DNA from: Chiua virens
Lineage: Eukaryota; Basidiomycota; Agaricomycetes; Boletales; Boletaceae
Assembly (NCBI GenBank): GCA_019787685.1
Contig: JAHNUO010000015.1
Location: forward strand, 1 to 64,000
Reading direction: 5' to 3'
Length of the DNA stretch: 64,000 bases
Shown: piece after piece, positions 28,387 to 40,717 of the stretch
Layout of the letters: the number at the start of each line of letters is the position of its first letter
Numbering within the stretch: the first letter of the stretch is position 1
Notes under the pieces: generated by a model
The model's database searches: none
What the model saw: only the letters and a program-made list of their open reading frames with translations
What the model was told of the DNA's origin: nothing
Made by a program: the position numbers and the translations under genes

Positions 28387-28449
28387 ATGATACGGTATCC
28401 CTTGTTCGCGATACGTAATAATCTAGATCTATCATACTTAAGAGACATG
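28387..28449. repeat. Right copy of ~63-bp direct repeat in GET3 3' UTR
   Basis: Starts about 33 bp beyond the GET3 stop codon, in its 3' UTR orientation. It shares tatgatacggtatccc ... cttaagagaca with 25198-25262. This is probably the parental copy, because it is contiguous with GET3. Confidence 0.8.
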
Positions 28450-28481
28450 TCGGATGCAATCCCAATGTACAAGACGAAAGC

Positions 28482-29835
28482 TCAGTCGAGGTTCGGAACA
28501 TATGGTTCCACGAGCATCTTGCTAAACTCTCTGAGCTTCTGCGGACCACGTACTTCCTCGGTGAGGAGGGGGAGCTGGACGATGTGGAAGAATTCGTCGT
28601 AAAGTTCGTGTGCTTCGGCGAGATACTTTTGTTGCATCTTTTGACGCACTTTGCAGTGCTCGCAGTTGGACGCTGCATCGCGTCGTCAGTGTCGGCGACG
28701 TGCAAGGAAATGAAAGTATATCATACAGTTCTTGGGGAAGAGCAACTGGTTCACGACGATGTTGTGCGTATCGATTTCGTACGCCGTCAGCTCCTGTACG
28801 AGACGTTCCGTCTCATACAACGACAAGAATTCAGAGATACACACGCAGACGAACGTGGTCTTTTCCTGTTCGTACGTTATAACAGCCGAACACGTCGACG
28901 ACGGGACGACGTACCGGATCCTTGAATTGGGTGTTCACTTCGTTAATGACGGCGCGCATCGACTCTAGTTTTGCAAACATGTCTTCCTGAGAGTCTTGCT
29001 GCCCGCCCATCATGGACGACATTTGCCGGATCATGGGGCCAAATTGGCCGCTGAGGGTGCTCAGTTTTCCCAGCGCTTTCTCGAGCACGGTAGGGAACGA
29101 GAGGAATCGGAGTGTGTGACCGGTCGGTGCGGTATCGAAAACGATGACAGAGTATTCCATCGATTTAACGTGCCTGAAAGGGGCATGAGTGCCTGAGACG
29201 AGAAAAGATCGGGGGAACGTATACTTCATGATCTCAGCAAAACTCATTGCTTCGTCGACGCCCGGGATGGCAAACGCGAGATCTTGCATCATCGAGCCCA
29301 TCATGCCATTCTGATCCGCTGACGATGGCAGCATGGTAAGGGATTGAAGCACAAAGGAGAGGGAATGGGCATACATTGCTCGACCATCTCCTGAATTGCG
29401 CTCGTAGGGTCAATCTCCATCGCAAAGAGGTTGTCGAACCCGTTGACTTTGGTCGCATCTTTGGAGAACTTTTGACCAAAGGCGTCGGAGAGGTTGTGTG
29501 CTGGGTCCGTGGACTGTGGACGCGATCGCGGAATGGTGAGACGAGGGGAGGAGGAGGAAGAGGAACTTACGATGAGCAAGACGGACTCACGACATTGGGC
29601 GAGTTGGATGGCGAGTGAACAGGACGTTGTTGTCTTGCCTGTTTGCAGGAATGAACAACGTGTTTTACGACGATTTGAACTGGTGTGTACTCACCGACAC
29701 CTCCCTTGCCACCTGCAACGAGTGGAACGTGAACGACCGTCTCGTCGGACGAGTAAGAGACGCACCGCAGAATATCCATTTCAACGATTTCTGATCCAAA
29801 ACATTCTGGAGCGTGGGAGGTAGCGTGTCGGTCAT
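28482..29835 (-). CDS. GET3: GET3/ArsA-type ATPase for tail-anchored protein targeting
   Basis: Cytosolic homodimeric ATPase that delivers tail-anchored proteins to the ER. It starts at ATG 29833-29835 ([15 protein letters not shown]) and stops at TGA 28482-28484 (VEPYVPNLD). Motifs: deviant P-loop [23 protein letters not shown] (switch I), [13 protein letters not shown] (switch II), the Met-rich client-binding segment [14 protein letters not shown], and the zinc-binding CEHC of the dimer interface. The P-loop is assembled from an 18-nt exon (29695-29712, GGKGGVG part) between two introns. It shares a ~194-bp upstream region with SRP68. It is intact. Confidence 0.95.
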
Positions 29836-30029
29836 TGGAAGCAGACGTGAAAAGGTGACGGGCCTGGAAAAAAAGGGCGATGGTCAATGGGATGGTTGCG
29901 TGTTCCAAATTACTCCATCCTAAGCGCGTGGAGCAATAATTATCTCGTACAACTCTCTGTATCATACCATCACGACTGCAAGTAGAGTCTCACACCCTCG
30001 TCCCTAACCAACATCGGCATCAGTTTATC
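29836..30029. promoter_or_regulatory. Bidirectional promoter of GET3 and SRP68
   Basis: Only 194 bp separate the start codons of GET3 (minus) and SRP68 (plus), so the two must share promoter DNA. Both genes serve protein targeting to the ER. A run of eight or more pyrimidines (minus-strand view cccttttttttccagg) lies near the GET3 start. No specific factor site was recognised. Confidence 0.7.
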
Positions 30030-32068
30030 ATGAGCGACGGTAAATTGGCATTTCAAGGTATGACCTCGTAAATATGAGTCGGAACAACATTCAGATCACT
30101 GGCAATGAACAGCTCTCCAGCTCGCCAACGAACAACGTAATGCATACGGTCTTCGATACAATGATTTTGCGCGCTACAGAAAACACTGTGGAAACCGAAC
30201 ACATCGCTTGCGATCGACCCTCAAGATGACGCACGGCAAAGGCAAAGAGTTTAAGAAACTGCCGTCCTTGACGACAGATAGTATCAAGGAGGGACAGTGA
30301 GTCTGCGACGCGTTTTGTCATGAGAATACTGTCCATATCTTTGGTTACGCAGTCTTCAGTTCTTGTTATTTGAAGCTGAGCGCGCATGGGCGCACTCTCA
30401 GGATCTCGTCGGTCAATCCCTCTTGCCAGCGAACGAAGGGCATGCCGGTACTCTCCGCCACAGCGCGACGGGGCGTTTCAGGCGCGCAGTCCATTGGTCG
30501 ACGCAGCTCCTCTCACGCTGTCAGTCGCTTTACGCATCGTCCCGTCTCAGAGCATCGTCCCTCATCCAAGCGACCGTGTATACACTCGTTCTGAACGGCC
30601 GGTTTCTGCGATACCGGGAAGATTTCGAAGATGCGCTGATTCAATTGAGCGTGGCGAGGAGTTTGTTGGACGAGCTTGCGGAAAGGGCGGAGACGAGCAG
30701 GGACCAGGCACTTGCAACGCTCTTTGCGGATGAAATCGGGCCAGAGATTAGATATTGTGCGCATGAGCTTGGCAGAGAAAAGGCGTACGATGTCGATGCG
30801 ATCGTGAGGGATCTCGCGGGAAGGCATCAGGGAGATATCGTCGAGGGATACGACAAGTTGGTCAAGACATTTAGAGAGGAGCGCGCGGGAGCTGGAGGTG
30901 CCCATGACAAGAAAAGGCTGGAGATGCTCGTGTGGGAGGGGCAACCAGTACCGGTGAGAAACCCAGAGTTGGTGGACGTGTTATTAAAGGTTCAAGAGGC
31001 GGAGGGAAAAATCAGCGTTCCTCGACATGGTGGAGACACTGGGAACGGCAAGGGGAAGAAAAAAGGGCTTGTGTCAAAGAAAGGGGTGGCTGCCTACGAT
31101 GGCGTTCTTCTTGCACTGAGCGACGCGGAAGAAGTAGCGAGAAAACTAATGGAAGCCCAACAGGTTTGTCGATCTGGTGATCTTTCGCATTGTACTGATC
31201 GTGTCACAGAATACGGGTACCTTGTCTGCTGCTGCAGGGGGTACGCGCGACATTCAGTTCGTGCACGCCTATACTGTCTATCAACTTTTGTCGCGACGGA
31301 TCCAGCGCGATCTGGTTCTCGTGAGCACGCTACTGAGCTCACAGACGCCTCGCGTGCAAGGCGCACCAAAGACGAAGGAAAAGATCGACGCGAGACTATA
31401 CCCTGCTGTAGTCAAGTTGCTCGAGACGGTCGTGCAGAGTCTGACACAGATGCGAAATCTGAGCATCGTGGACGAGAGTCCAGACCTTGCATCGGCGATT
31501 GATGCGAGGGTGACGTATACAAGAGCACGCCGGTACGTATAACATGGGGAGTGGCATGAAACGAGTTGATGAATTGACCAGGTGTCTCTTCCTCGCGCAA
31601 TGCTACGCGACTACAAAAAAGTATGGAGAAGCGATGGCGTTGATTCAGCACACTACGTTACACGTGCGAGAGACGCGTTCTGTACTGGGATCGCTCGCGG
31701 GGTTATCTACGCCGGCAGACACGTCGTATCCGGTTGGAACCGCCTTGGTGGATGAACTAGATTCGGCACTGTCGGCTGCTGCGGTCGAAACGAAGAACGA
31801 GTGGTTCGCGTACAACGGGGGTACGTTGGACGGGGACACCAAGACATACAAGAAGCCGCTGTTCTTTGACATTGGGTTCAACTATGTGCAACTGGATATG
31901 GACCGACTGTTGGAACGTGCGGGCAAGGCACCGGCCAAGGAAGAGCGGGAGGTGCCACCTGGGAAGTCGAGGTTGGAGGAGGTTATGCGTCCAGAGACAC
32001 CTGAGTCGGCTGCACCGGCCAAGGGAGGACTGAGCAGCTTGCTGGGTGGATGGTGGGGACGGACGTGA
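30030..32068 (+). CDS. SRP68: Signal recognition particle subunit SRP68
   Basis: RNA- and SRP72-binding subunit of the SRP, which directs co-translational insertion at the ER. The short first exon MSDGKLAFQ (ATG 30030) joins, after an intron at about 30058-30107, LQLANEQRNAYGLRYNDFARYR and HRLRSTL, the conserved N-terminal RNA-binding helices. A long helical body follows with one basic insert (GKGKKKGLVSKKG). DIGFNYVQLD and a GGWWGRT ending lie at the C-terminus, with stop TGA 32066-32068. There are about five exons. Arg-rich N-terminus and length (about 600 residues) fit the family. Confidence 0.85.
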
Positions 32069-32192
32069 CATGGCACGTGACATTGATTGAGTATCACGTG
32101 ATTGTATTAGTAAAGAAATACTCACGCCACTGATTGGTTTTTTTTGAGCAAGTCGTCTTTGAAGAGAGAGAAGAGAGAGGCCTCACTCATTC

Positions 32193-32444
32193 ATGGCAGG
32201 CCAACAAATCCCCGTCCAATTTGGCCAACAACAACTCCAACCGAATATACGTTCATCTCAAAAAGACAAGTTTCAGTACATCCTACTAGTATGTATGCGG
32301 TTCATTTCTATCCTTACTTGCCTCACCCACCATCCACAGCGCGTCCGCGACCTCAAGCAAGCCGGTCATACCCCCGAGTCTTCCCAGGAACTCCGTAGTC
32401 TCCTCACTTATCTCGCTGCAATCCAGAATCAGCAGCAACAAGCA

Positions 32445-32480
<36 letters not shown>

Positions 32481-35400
32481 CACATCCACCTCCGTGTGTC
32501 CCTTTCCTTTCTCTCCTTGTCTCTTCTCATCATCTCCCAGACGGTCCACATCCACACTCACAGCCACCCTTTCCGAATGGCCACCAACCCGACCCTCCCT
32601 TGGCCCCTGCCCCCACCAACCCGCCCCCCCAGAATGGTCCCCCTTCCGTTACATCCGGTCCTGTGCCCCCAGCGCCAATCCCTTCAACCACCCCCGTCTC
32701 TTTCTCCCCGGATCAAATCAATGCCCTTCGCGCTCAGATAATGGCATTCAAACTCATCTCTCGCGGCGCCGCCCTCCCTGACCATCTCCGTCAGTCCATC
32801 AAACCCCAGAACACCGTCACCGCCGATCTCGACAAGGCCGATGTTGCCCCCAGGATCGTCGATGCTGCTGTAAAGATGCAAAAGGGTGTCGTCCCTCCTT
32901 CCTTTCCTCCTGCTGCACCCGCCCAACCTGCCACGACCGAACCAACGCCCCAGGAGGAGGAAGCGCCGACAGCTGCGCTCCCCTCCAACATTTCCCCCTC
33001 CGACCTGCCAAAGGGCCCATTCCTCGACGAAGACACCAATTCCGGCGTCTACCCTTATAATGCCTTCCGCCTTCCCTTCACCCACATCACCCGTCCAGCC
33101 GATGTCGATCCGACCATGTTTGCCACCCGCCTCCAACGCCTCTTGATACCCTCAATCTTACCACCCGGTCTCGATGTACACCAGATCATCAATGAGAGGG
33201 ACCGCTTCATCGAAGCTCGCATTATCCAGCGGATTCGTGAACTCGAAACTATGGATGTTATGATGGGTGATGGTGGGTTTGACAGTCTCGCGGACGATAT
33301 CCTTGGCCTACAACCAGATAAGCAACCCACCGAGTCATCCAACGGCACTGTTGATCTTGTTCCCTCCCATCCTGCTCCCAATGCACACGGCAAGCTTCGC
33401 GCGATGATTGAGCTCAAGTCCCTTCGCGTCTTGGAGAAGCAGCGTTCTATGCGTGCACTCGTCGCCGAGCGTCTTATCCAAGGCACTCTCCTACCACTCA
33501 ATCGTGCCGACTTCCGGCGCGTCCGCAAGCCCACCCTTCGCGACGCACGCATGACCGAGCAAGCTGAACGTCGGCAACGTGTCGACCGCGAGAAACGTGC
33601 AAAACACAAGCATATAGAACAGCTCGGCGTTATCTGTGCCCATGGTAGAGATGTTATCTCGACATGCCGGTCGACTCAGGACCGCGTCCTGCGTCTCGGA
33701 AAGGCCGTCGTCAACTTCCATTCTTATACCGAAAAGGAAGAGCAGAAACGTATCGAACGCATATCCAAGGAACGTCTCAAGGCCCTCAAAGCCGACGATG
33801 AAGAAGCATATATGAAACTCATTGACACCGCCAAGGATACACGTATCACCCATCTCATCCGACAAACCGATACCTATCTTGATTCTCTCGCCCAGGCCGT
33901 TATGGCGCAACAGACTGAATTTGGCGGCTTGGAGTTTGAGACCGAGGATGGCCCGACAAACGAGGCCACCTTTGGTGCTCAAGTCGATGAGGATGCCTTG
34001 GAAGACAAGACCAAGGTGGACTACTACGCTGTTGCTCATCGGATATCTGAGAGGGTCACCAAACAACCCTCCCTTCTTATCGGTGGTACGCTCAAGGATT
34101 ACCAGCTCAAAGGGTTGCAATGGATGGTGAGTTTGTACAATAATAAGCTGAATGGTATCTTGGCAGACGAAATGGTGCGTTTTTATTTCATACCTTGCGT
34201 ATATGCGTGCTTATCTCCTACTTCAGGGTCTTGGAAAGACGATCCAAACGATCTCCCTTGTCGCGTTCCTCATCGAGGTCAAGAAGCAGCGCGGGCCTTA
34301 CCTCGTCATCGTTCCACTCAGTACTATGACGAACTGGTCCGGTGAATTTGCCAAGTGGGCGCCAGCGGTCAAGACAATCTCGTACAAGGGCAACCCCTCG
34401 CAGCGTCGCAATCTGCAAGCGGAGCTGCGCGTCGGTCAATTCCAAGTCCTGTTGACGACCTACGAGTATATCATCAAAGATCGACCGATTCTCTGCAAGA
34501 TCAAATGGGTTCACATGATCATAGGTGAGTAATCCATGGCAATCATTGCGTTATACAGTCGGGAACACCGTATCTAGACGAGGGTCATCGCATGAAGAAT
34601 ACGCAGAGTAAACTGGCGCAAACCCTCACCCAATACTATCACTCTCGCTTCCGTCTTATTCTTACTGGTACCCCTCTTCAAAACAACCTTCCTGAACTGT
34701 GGTCCCTTCTAAACTTCGTTCTCCCCAAGATCTTCAACTCAGTCAAGTCGTTCGACGAATGGTTCAATACGCCATTCGCCAGCTCTGGTACTGGAGACAA
34801 GATCGAGGTGAACGAAGAAGAGGCTCTTCTAATTATCCGTCGCCTGCACAAGGTCCTTCGTCCATTCCTTTTGCGGAGATTGAAGAAAGATGTCGAAAGC
34901 GAATTGCCCGACAAGGTCGAGAAAGTCATTAAAGTCCGAATGAGCGCTTTGCAATCGCAGTTGTACAGGCAGATGAAGAAATACAAGATGATTGCAGACG
35001 GAAAGGACTCGAAAGGGTATGTGTCATTTAGTTTGGCTGATGTTGTCTTACTTACCTTGCTGATAATTACAGGAAATCTGGAGGTGTCAAAGGGTTGAGC
35101 AATGAACTTATGCAACTCCGAAAGATCTGTCAGCATCCTTTCCTGTTCGATAGCGTCGAAGACAAGGTTAACCCGTCCGCCATAATCGATGATAAACTCA
35201 TTCGTTCTTCCGGGAAACTCGAATTACTCTCTCGCATCTTGCCGAAGTTCTTTGCCACCGGTCATAGAGTAAGTTTTCTTCACTTGTGCTAGCAGAATCC
35301 ATTGATTATATGCGAATCTGTAGGTCCTCATCTTCTTCCAAATGACGAAGGTTATGGATATTATGGAGGACTTTTTGAAAATGATGGGTTGGAAATACCT

Positions 35401-37216
35401 TCGGTTGGATGGTGGGACAAAAACAGAAGAGCGTGCGGGCCATGTGGCGATGTTCAACGCGAAGGACTCGGAGTACAAGGTTTTCATCTTATCGACGCGT
35501 GCTGGTGGTTTGGGATTGAACTTGCAGACTGCTGATACGGTCATCATGTGGGTATCTTGTGCTCAGTTGCAACACGCATGCTGACTGTATTTACCCCGGG
35601 ACTGTAGCTTCGACTCTGATTGGTGGGTTAATTCCCCGACAGGGTGTTCCGACTAATCAACTCATCCATCAGGAATCCCCATGCCGACTTGCAAGCTCAA
35701 GATCGTGCACACCGTATCGGTCAGACGAAGGCTGTTCGCATCCTTCGTTTTATCACCGAAAAGAGTGTGGAAGAGGCAATGTACGCCCGTGCACGATATA
35801 AACTTGATATCGACGACAAAGTCATTCAAGCTGGTCGCTTCGATAACAAGTCTACGGTGGAGGAGCAGGAAGAGTTCTTGGTAAGTATCATTTCGAAACT
35901 CGCACTTCACGGTTCTATATACTGGATTCCCGCCAGCGTTCCATCCTCGAGGCGGACCAAGAGGAAGAGAATGAAGAAGCGGGTGATATGAATGACGATG
36001 AGCTGAATGAGATGCTTGCTCGTAACGATGAAGAAGTTGAAATTTTCCGCGCTATGGATATGGCTCGCGAACGAGAAGCATTTGAACACTGGCGCGCTGC
36101 TGGGAACCGCGGCCGGCCGCCTCTACAACTCATGCAACTCGAGGAACTCCCCGAATGTTATCAGACCGACGAACCTTTTGAAGTCAAGGAGCTGGATGAG
36201 GTCTTGGAGGGTCGCGGTCAACGACGGAGGAACGTTGTGAACTACAATGACGGCTTGAGCGATGAACAATGGGCTATGGCTGTAGAAGACGGCGAGGATC
36301 TGCAAGAGTTGGCGGATAGAAATAGAGGGAAGAAGGAGCGGCGGGTGGCGAACAAACTCTTGAAAGAGAGTGATACCCCGGGCAGAGGTACTCCTGCGAG
36401 CGAGTCGGAGGCGCGCGGAAGAAAGGCAAGAAAGGGGAAGGCAAAGATGGATTACGACTCTCCGGCTGCTGCTGGAAAGCGGAAACGCGGGATGAAGTCG
36501 ATGTCTGTCACACCGTCGGTCGAGGAGGATGACGAGGACAGGGATTCAGTTCGTGGTTTCTTGTACACACTTTCCGTAAATGCTGACTATGTTGTCGCCA
36601 GAAACGGCGCAAGACGAAGGTGCCAGACATACCTGCATCCATAAAAGAGAAGATGAAAAAAGCCTTCAATGAGGTGTACAAGGCGGTTCTTGCCTGTGAA
36701 GACACTGATGGACGGAAACGCTGTGACCTGTTCCGTGAACCTCCAGATAGAAGGGTATGTGTTCACCCTCCAATATCAACCATAGTGCTGAGCCGACGCT
36801 CCCAGGATTACCCCGACTATTACCAGCTTATCACTCAACCTATCGCGCTCTCGACCATTCGTAAACGTATCACCGGTGGATATTACAAAAATATCACACT
36901 ATTTAGGGCCGACTGGAAGCTCATGTTCGACAATGCCCGGACGTACAACCAAGAAGGGTCATGGGTCTACATCGACGCCGAGGAGATGGAGAAAGTCTTC
37001 CATGCGGCGCTCACCGGAACCACAGCTGGGACTGACCTTCCAGGTGCCGCACCACTGCCAAGCCAACCAGCCCCATCTGCATCTGGGTCATACGATTCTG
37101 CTCTGACGCCAATGGACGACGACGAGCATCCACAACGACGGGCACGGAGTGCCGGGCGGAAACAGGTATTGAGCGACGATGACGAGTATCTGACGAACCC
37201 CAGCGATGAGGATTGA
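32193..37216 (+). CDS. SWI/SNF-RSC catalytic ATPase (Sth1/Snf2 family)
   Basis: Chromatin-remodelling motor of about 1,400 residues. Domains in order: Gln-rich stretch, QLQ ([19 protein letters not shown]), HSA helix ([15 protein letters not shown]), SNF2 ATPase with [13 protein letters not shown] (intron inside Walker A), [37 protein letters not shown] and QDRAHRIGQ, then the SnAC region and a C-terminal bromodomain ([18 protein letters not shown]). The DEGH box and single bromodomain place it in the Sth1/Snf2/Brg1 group. A 15-nt exon (35608-35622, FDSDW) is required. ATG is at 32193 and TGA ends at 37216. No disabling change was seen. A relic of this ATPase family lies at 57.13-57.30 kb. 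Confidence 0.93.
32430..32482 (+). repeat. CAG/CAA trinucleotide run encoding poly-glutamine
   Basis: Repeated cag with interspersed caa encodes about 17-18 Gln in the N-terminus of the Snf2-type ATPase, directly before a His-containing junction. It is length-variable by nature. Confidence 0.9.
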
Positions 37217-37655
37217 TGATGGCACCCGTACTTTTTGCGTTGTTTCTTCCTTTTTCTTCTTGTCGTGTACTGTATGTAATCTCTGTCCAGCTCTTCTCGT
37301 GGTCTTTTTTATTTTTCTGTCCTCAAATAATAAAGGAACGATACATTTATATATGAATTCGAAAGCCTATAGTGCCCAGGTCATTACAATTATATAATAT
37401 TGTTGTTTGGCTGTGAGGGAATCAGAATGTGGCCCCGTGGTAAAAAGTTCCTTTATTTGATGCTTTATCGTGACTTTATTATAACTCAAGTTGCAAACAA
37501 GGTTTCTGTACACAGCTCATTCAATATTCAATATTCAATACTCAGGATCAGTAGCTCGTATAAATATTGTACGCTCTGTCCTGGTGGACAACCAGCGTCC
37601 CAAATGTCTTCCACTTGAAAGCCTCAAGTAACGCGACTGGTGCCAACCAGACGCA
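37217..37655. other. Convergent intergenic region
   Basis: Lies between the ends of the Snf2-type gene (plus) and the siderophore transporter (minus). It holds both 3' UTRs; AATAAA-like words occur near 37,330. No coding feature. Confidence 0.5.
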
Positions 37656-40295
37656 TCATTCGCCCACAACGGTACCCTCGTTCTCGCTCCCGCCGTCACT
37701 TTCTTCCTCTGGAGCCGACACCCGTCCAGTGAGATCTGAAGCATCGACTGCGTTCTGCTTGTCTCCAAGAAACATGTCCGGCATGCCGAACGCACAAAGG
37801 ACCGGGACGACGCTCAGCCCCACAGCGCACCAAATCATCACTTTCATCGTGTCGTCATACGCTACGGCCCTGTTCAGCGCGATCGAATCCCACTGCTCAA
37901 GAATCTGAACCCACCTAATATCACGCCCTCCCGTACCGGGTCGCCCCGTGGCACGCTCGTGACGGACGTGATGCTCCCATACAGCTCCGCCCGTTCCGCG
38001 TCCGACAACCACGGCAAATACTTGGCCAGATTGCCCGGCATCGTATTGGACCAGATCGCCCCCGCTGTGCACGCGTCAGCAACAAAGGACACACAAGGAC
38101 TCGGAACACACCGCAAGCGTTGCCCACGGCCCCGCCGATCTCGGTAAAGAGCAAGACGAGCGCGGTGATGATGGCGACGTCGGCGTGGGGCACGGCGGCT
38201 TGGGCGCCAACTTGGGAAGCGATGGCAGCCAGGCCGCCGCCGAAGCCTTGGAGGATTTGGGTGAAGACGAGTTCGACGTCAGAGCCATTGGCGCCGCGGG
38301 AGTGGATCATCATGCCGACGCCGCTGTGCGTGGGTGAGTATCAAACGCGGGGGAGGTGACACGGTGGACATACGCGAGGCGGACGACGAGGCCGAATACC
38401 AGGACGTGCTGGAGGTTATTGTAAGCGCGGTGGAGGCAGCGATCGAGCAACGCGACGTACTTTGAACCGACGCATCAAGTGCATGCTGACGCCAGCTAGG
38501 ATACCAAAGAGGGTGAGAGCGATGGTTTGCGTTTGCATGAAATAGGTGGCATCGATGAGTGACCTAGGGTGCAATTCAGTGACTGCGACACCAGAATGAG
38601 CGGAATACGTGCCATGTTTTGACAACCAACACGAAAGAATACAGGTATGTGTATGTTAGGTAAAAGGACATCTAGACATCATGTGTGAGCGCGCGAAGTA
38701 TGATAACCAGAAGGGACTGACGAAATCAAAGAAACCGATCAATGCTGCGAATATCACACTCCTGTTCTTCAGAAACCGCGGGGCAATAACTGGTCGCGTC
38801 GCAACACGGATATCCCAATATATAAATATAAACAGAACTACGATCCCGATGACGAGCATCGAGATAACTGAACCTGGGGTGTGTTTACAATCAATTGCAT
38901 ACAGTCAAAGGGCCTGAAATGTACCATTCTTCCATTGACCTTTTATGGTCTGACTCAGGGTGAGCGGGAGAAGGATCAGCGATATCGCTGTAGCAAGGAG
39001 TATGAGGCCGACAAGATCAAGTTGTTCAGCCATCCGTCGTAGACGATGTAGTAGGGTATCGTCGGAGGAATTCGTTCTATTTGTTACATCTCGAGGATCA
39101 TCCAAAATGTCGACGGTTTCTATGAGGCCAAGTTTCTTCGTTTTATACTCGGCCCACAAAAGGGTGATGATTAGCGGGCAAAGCGAGACTGGAACTAGTA
39201 TAGCAAACATAGCATCTAAAACGAGAGTGAACACTCCATCGATAAGATAACGAACGGACCTACAACCCCATCTCCAGCCTACGTGTTCGATGACGGCCGT
39301 TGAGATATTAGAGCCAATGAAAGCATTAACCAAGAAAGGAGCGGAAACGAGAGACACTACAAGCCCTCGCCATTTCAACGTTGTTATATCAGCAATAATA
39401 ATCTGAGTCAGAATTTGCAGTCCGCTAGTGAAGTGAGTTGGTCTTCAATGAACCACAGAAACAAGCGGATTGCGCACGTATAACCACTGCAAAAACAAAA
39501 ACGTCAGATTCTTATCAGAGTCTCGATAAGGAAAATATCGGTGTACACTGCATATATGATGATACCACCCGCTATCGTGGCTACGTTCGGTGCCGAAGCA
39601 ATCACGGCATATCCTACACACCTTGAGTCTTAGTTGATGTGTTATTGTAATGTAATGTACCCACCGAGAACATAAAACAATACTGGGGGACACCATCAGG
39701 AATGAATCATGAAATTTGGTGATATGTACTTACGAACGCCTACGTATGCACTTCCTCGTGAAGAGACGTCGGCGACTTTCGCTATGACAGGTTTGCCAAC
39801 AGCAACTGTAGTCGCATAGCATCTCGTTTGTCAACGAAAAGTCTCCAGTATAACGCAAAACCCACTGATGAGCGATTGTGCAACAGATATGGAACTCAAG
39901 AGGCTGTGCTCTCCAAAGCTCGAGGTTGCAAAGGTAAGGTAGGCAGGTGTCGTCGACGCGTCGAGTGAGTAAATATACGATGCAAGACCGAGCCTAGATG
40001 GCGTGGATACCCGTCAGATGAAGCGCAGACGACGACGTCTTAGTGAGAAGAAAAGAAGCACCAGGGGTGTACTTCCATGGGAATATGAGGGCCGGTAGTG
40101 AGCGTACCCTATGAAAAGACACCAACGAGAGTAGCGGCCGTAGATGCTCAAAGCAGCCTCGACCTTCTTGACCCCGACGTGTGCGTCCTGTTCTACGGTC
40201 ACAGGGGTGTTTCCCTGGTCGTCAGTTATGCCTCGGGAGTGAGAGCGCCTGGACGAGCGGTCATAACCTTCCTCTAAGAATAATCCGGGGGCCAT
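37656..40295 (-). CDS. Siderophore-iron transporter, major facilitator superfamily (SIT family)
   Basis: Plasma- or vesicle-membrane proton symporter for ferri-siderophores (family inference). ATG at 40293-40295 (MAPGLFLEEGYDRSS) is followed by a hydrophilic N-terminus, then YIYSLDASTTPAYLTFATSSF, the segment that marks SIT proteins. About fourteen membrane spans are spread over many short exons. Examples are MSILVPVSLCPLI-like text near 39.2 kb, LILLATAISLILLPLTL near 38.97 kb, FTQILQGFGGGLAAIASQVGAQA near 38.25 kb and VMIWCAVGLSVVPVLCAFGM near 37.8 kb. The Glu/Gly-rich tail ends at TAA/TGA 37656-37658. The exon joins in 38.4-38.7 kb were not fully resolved. An iron-type GATA site lies upstream. 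Confidence 0.82.
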
Positions 40296-40450
40296 CAGCG
40301 GATATTCCGCTCAGAACGAAATATTTAATACCCTGTGGTTCCGTTGGGACGAGTTTATACCGTGCTGGCATTTATAAGGACAAGGGATAGCGGTTGGTTT
40401 AACGGGCGGCCTCCAATTTCAGAGGTGACTAAAAGAGGGCATACTGTCTT

Positions 40451-40459
40451 ATCTGATAA
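40451..40459 (+). promoter_or_regulatory. ATCTGATAA GATA-factor site upstream of the siderophore transporter
   Basis: ATCTGATAA matches the ATCWGATAA consensus bound by fungal iron-repressor GATA factors (Urbs1/SreA/Sre1 family). It is embedded in a perfect TTATCTGATAA palindrome-like pair, so two overlapping HGATAR sites face each other. It lies about 156 bp upstream of the transporter ATG, a sensible operator position for repression under iron-replete conditions. Its function is inferred. Confidence 0.7.
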
Positions 40460-40717
40460 TATAGCGGCATCATGGGAAAAATCTAGTCATTCTCCGATGC
40501 CGGAGAAAATACATCGATTGTACATAATTAATATGTACTGGGTAACATTGTGTAGACTAGACTAGATCGACCAACGGATCCCGACCGAATGAATGTAAAT
40601 CGGCGAGCAAGCCAGTTAGCAGTTGGCACGACGGGTTTGCTGACTGTCAAGAAATTACAGCCATGGTATGATACAGAACGATCCCGGATGAACCATTGCC
40701 TCGTTCACCACCGGTGG

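Noticed and set aside
32684..34120. Minus-strand frames of 150-209 codons under the Snf2-type gene
   Set aside because: Antisense shadows of a strongly coding, GC-rich exon.
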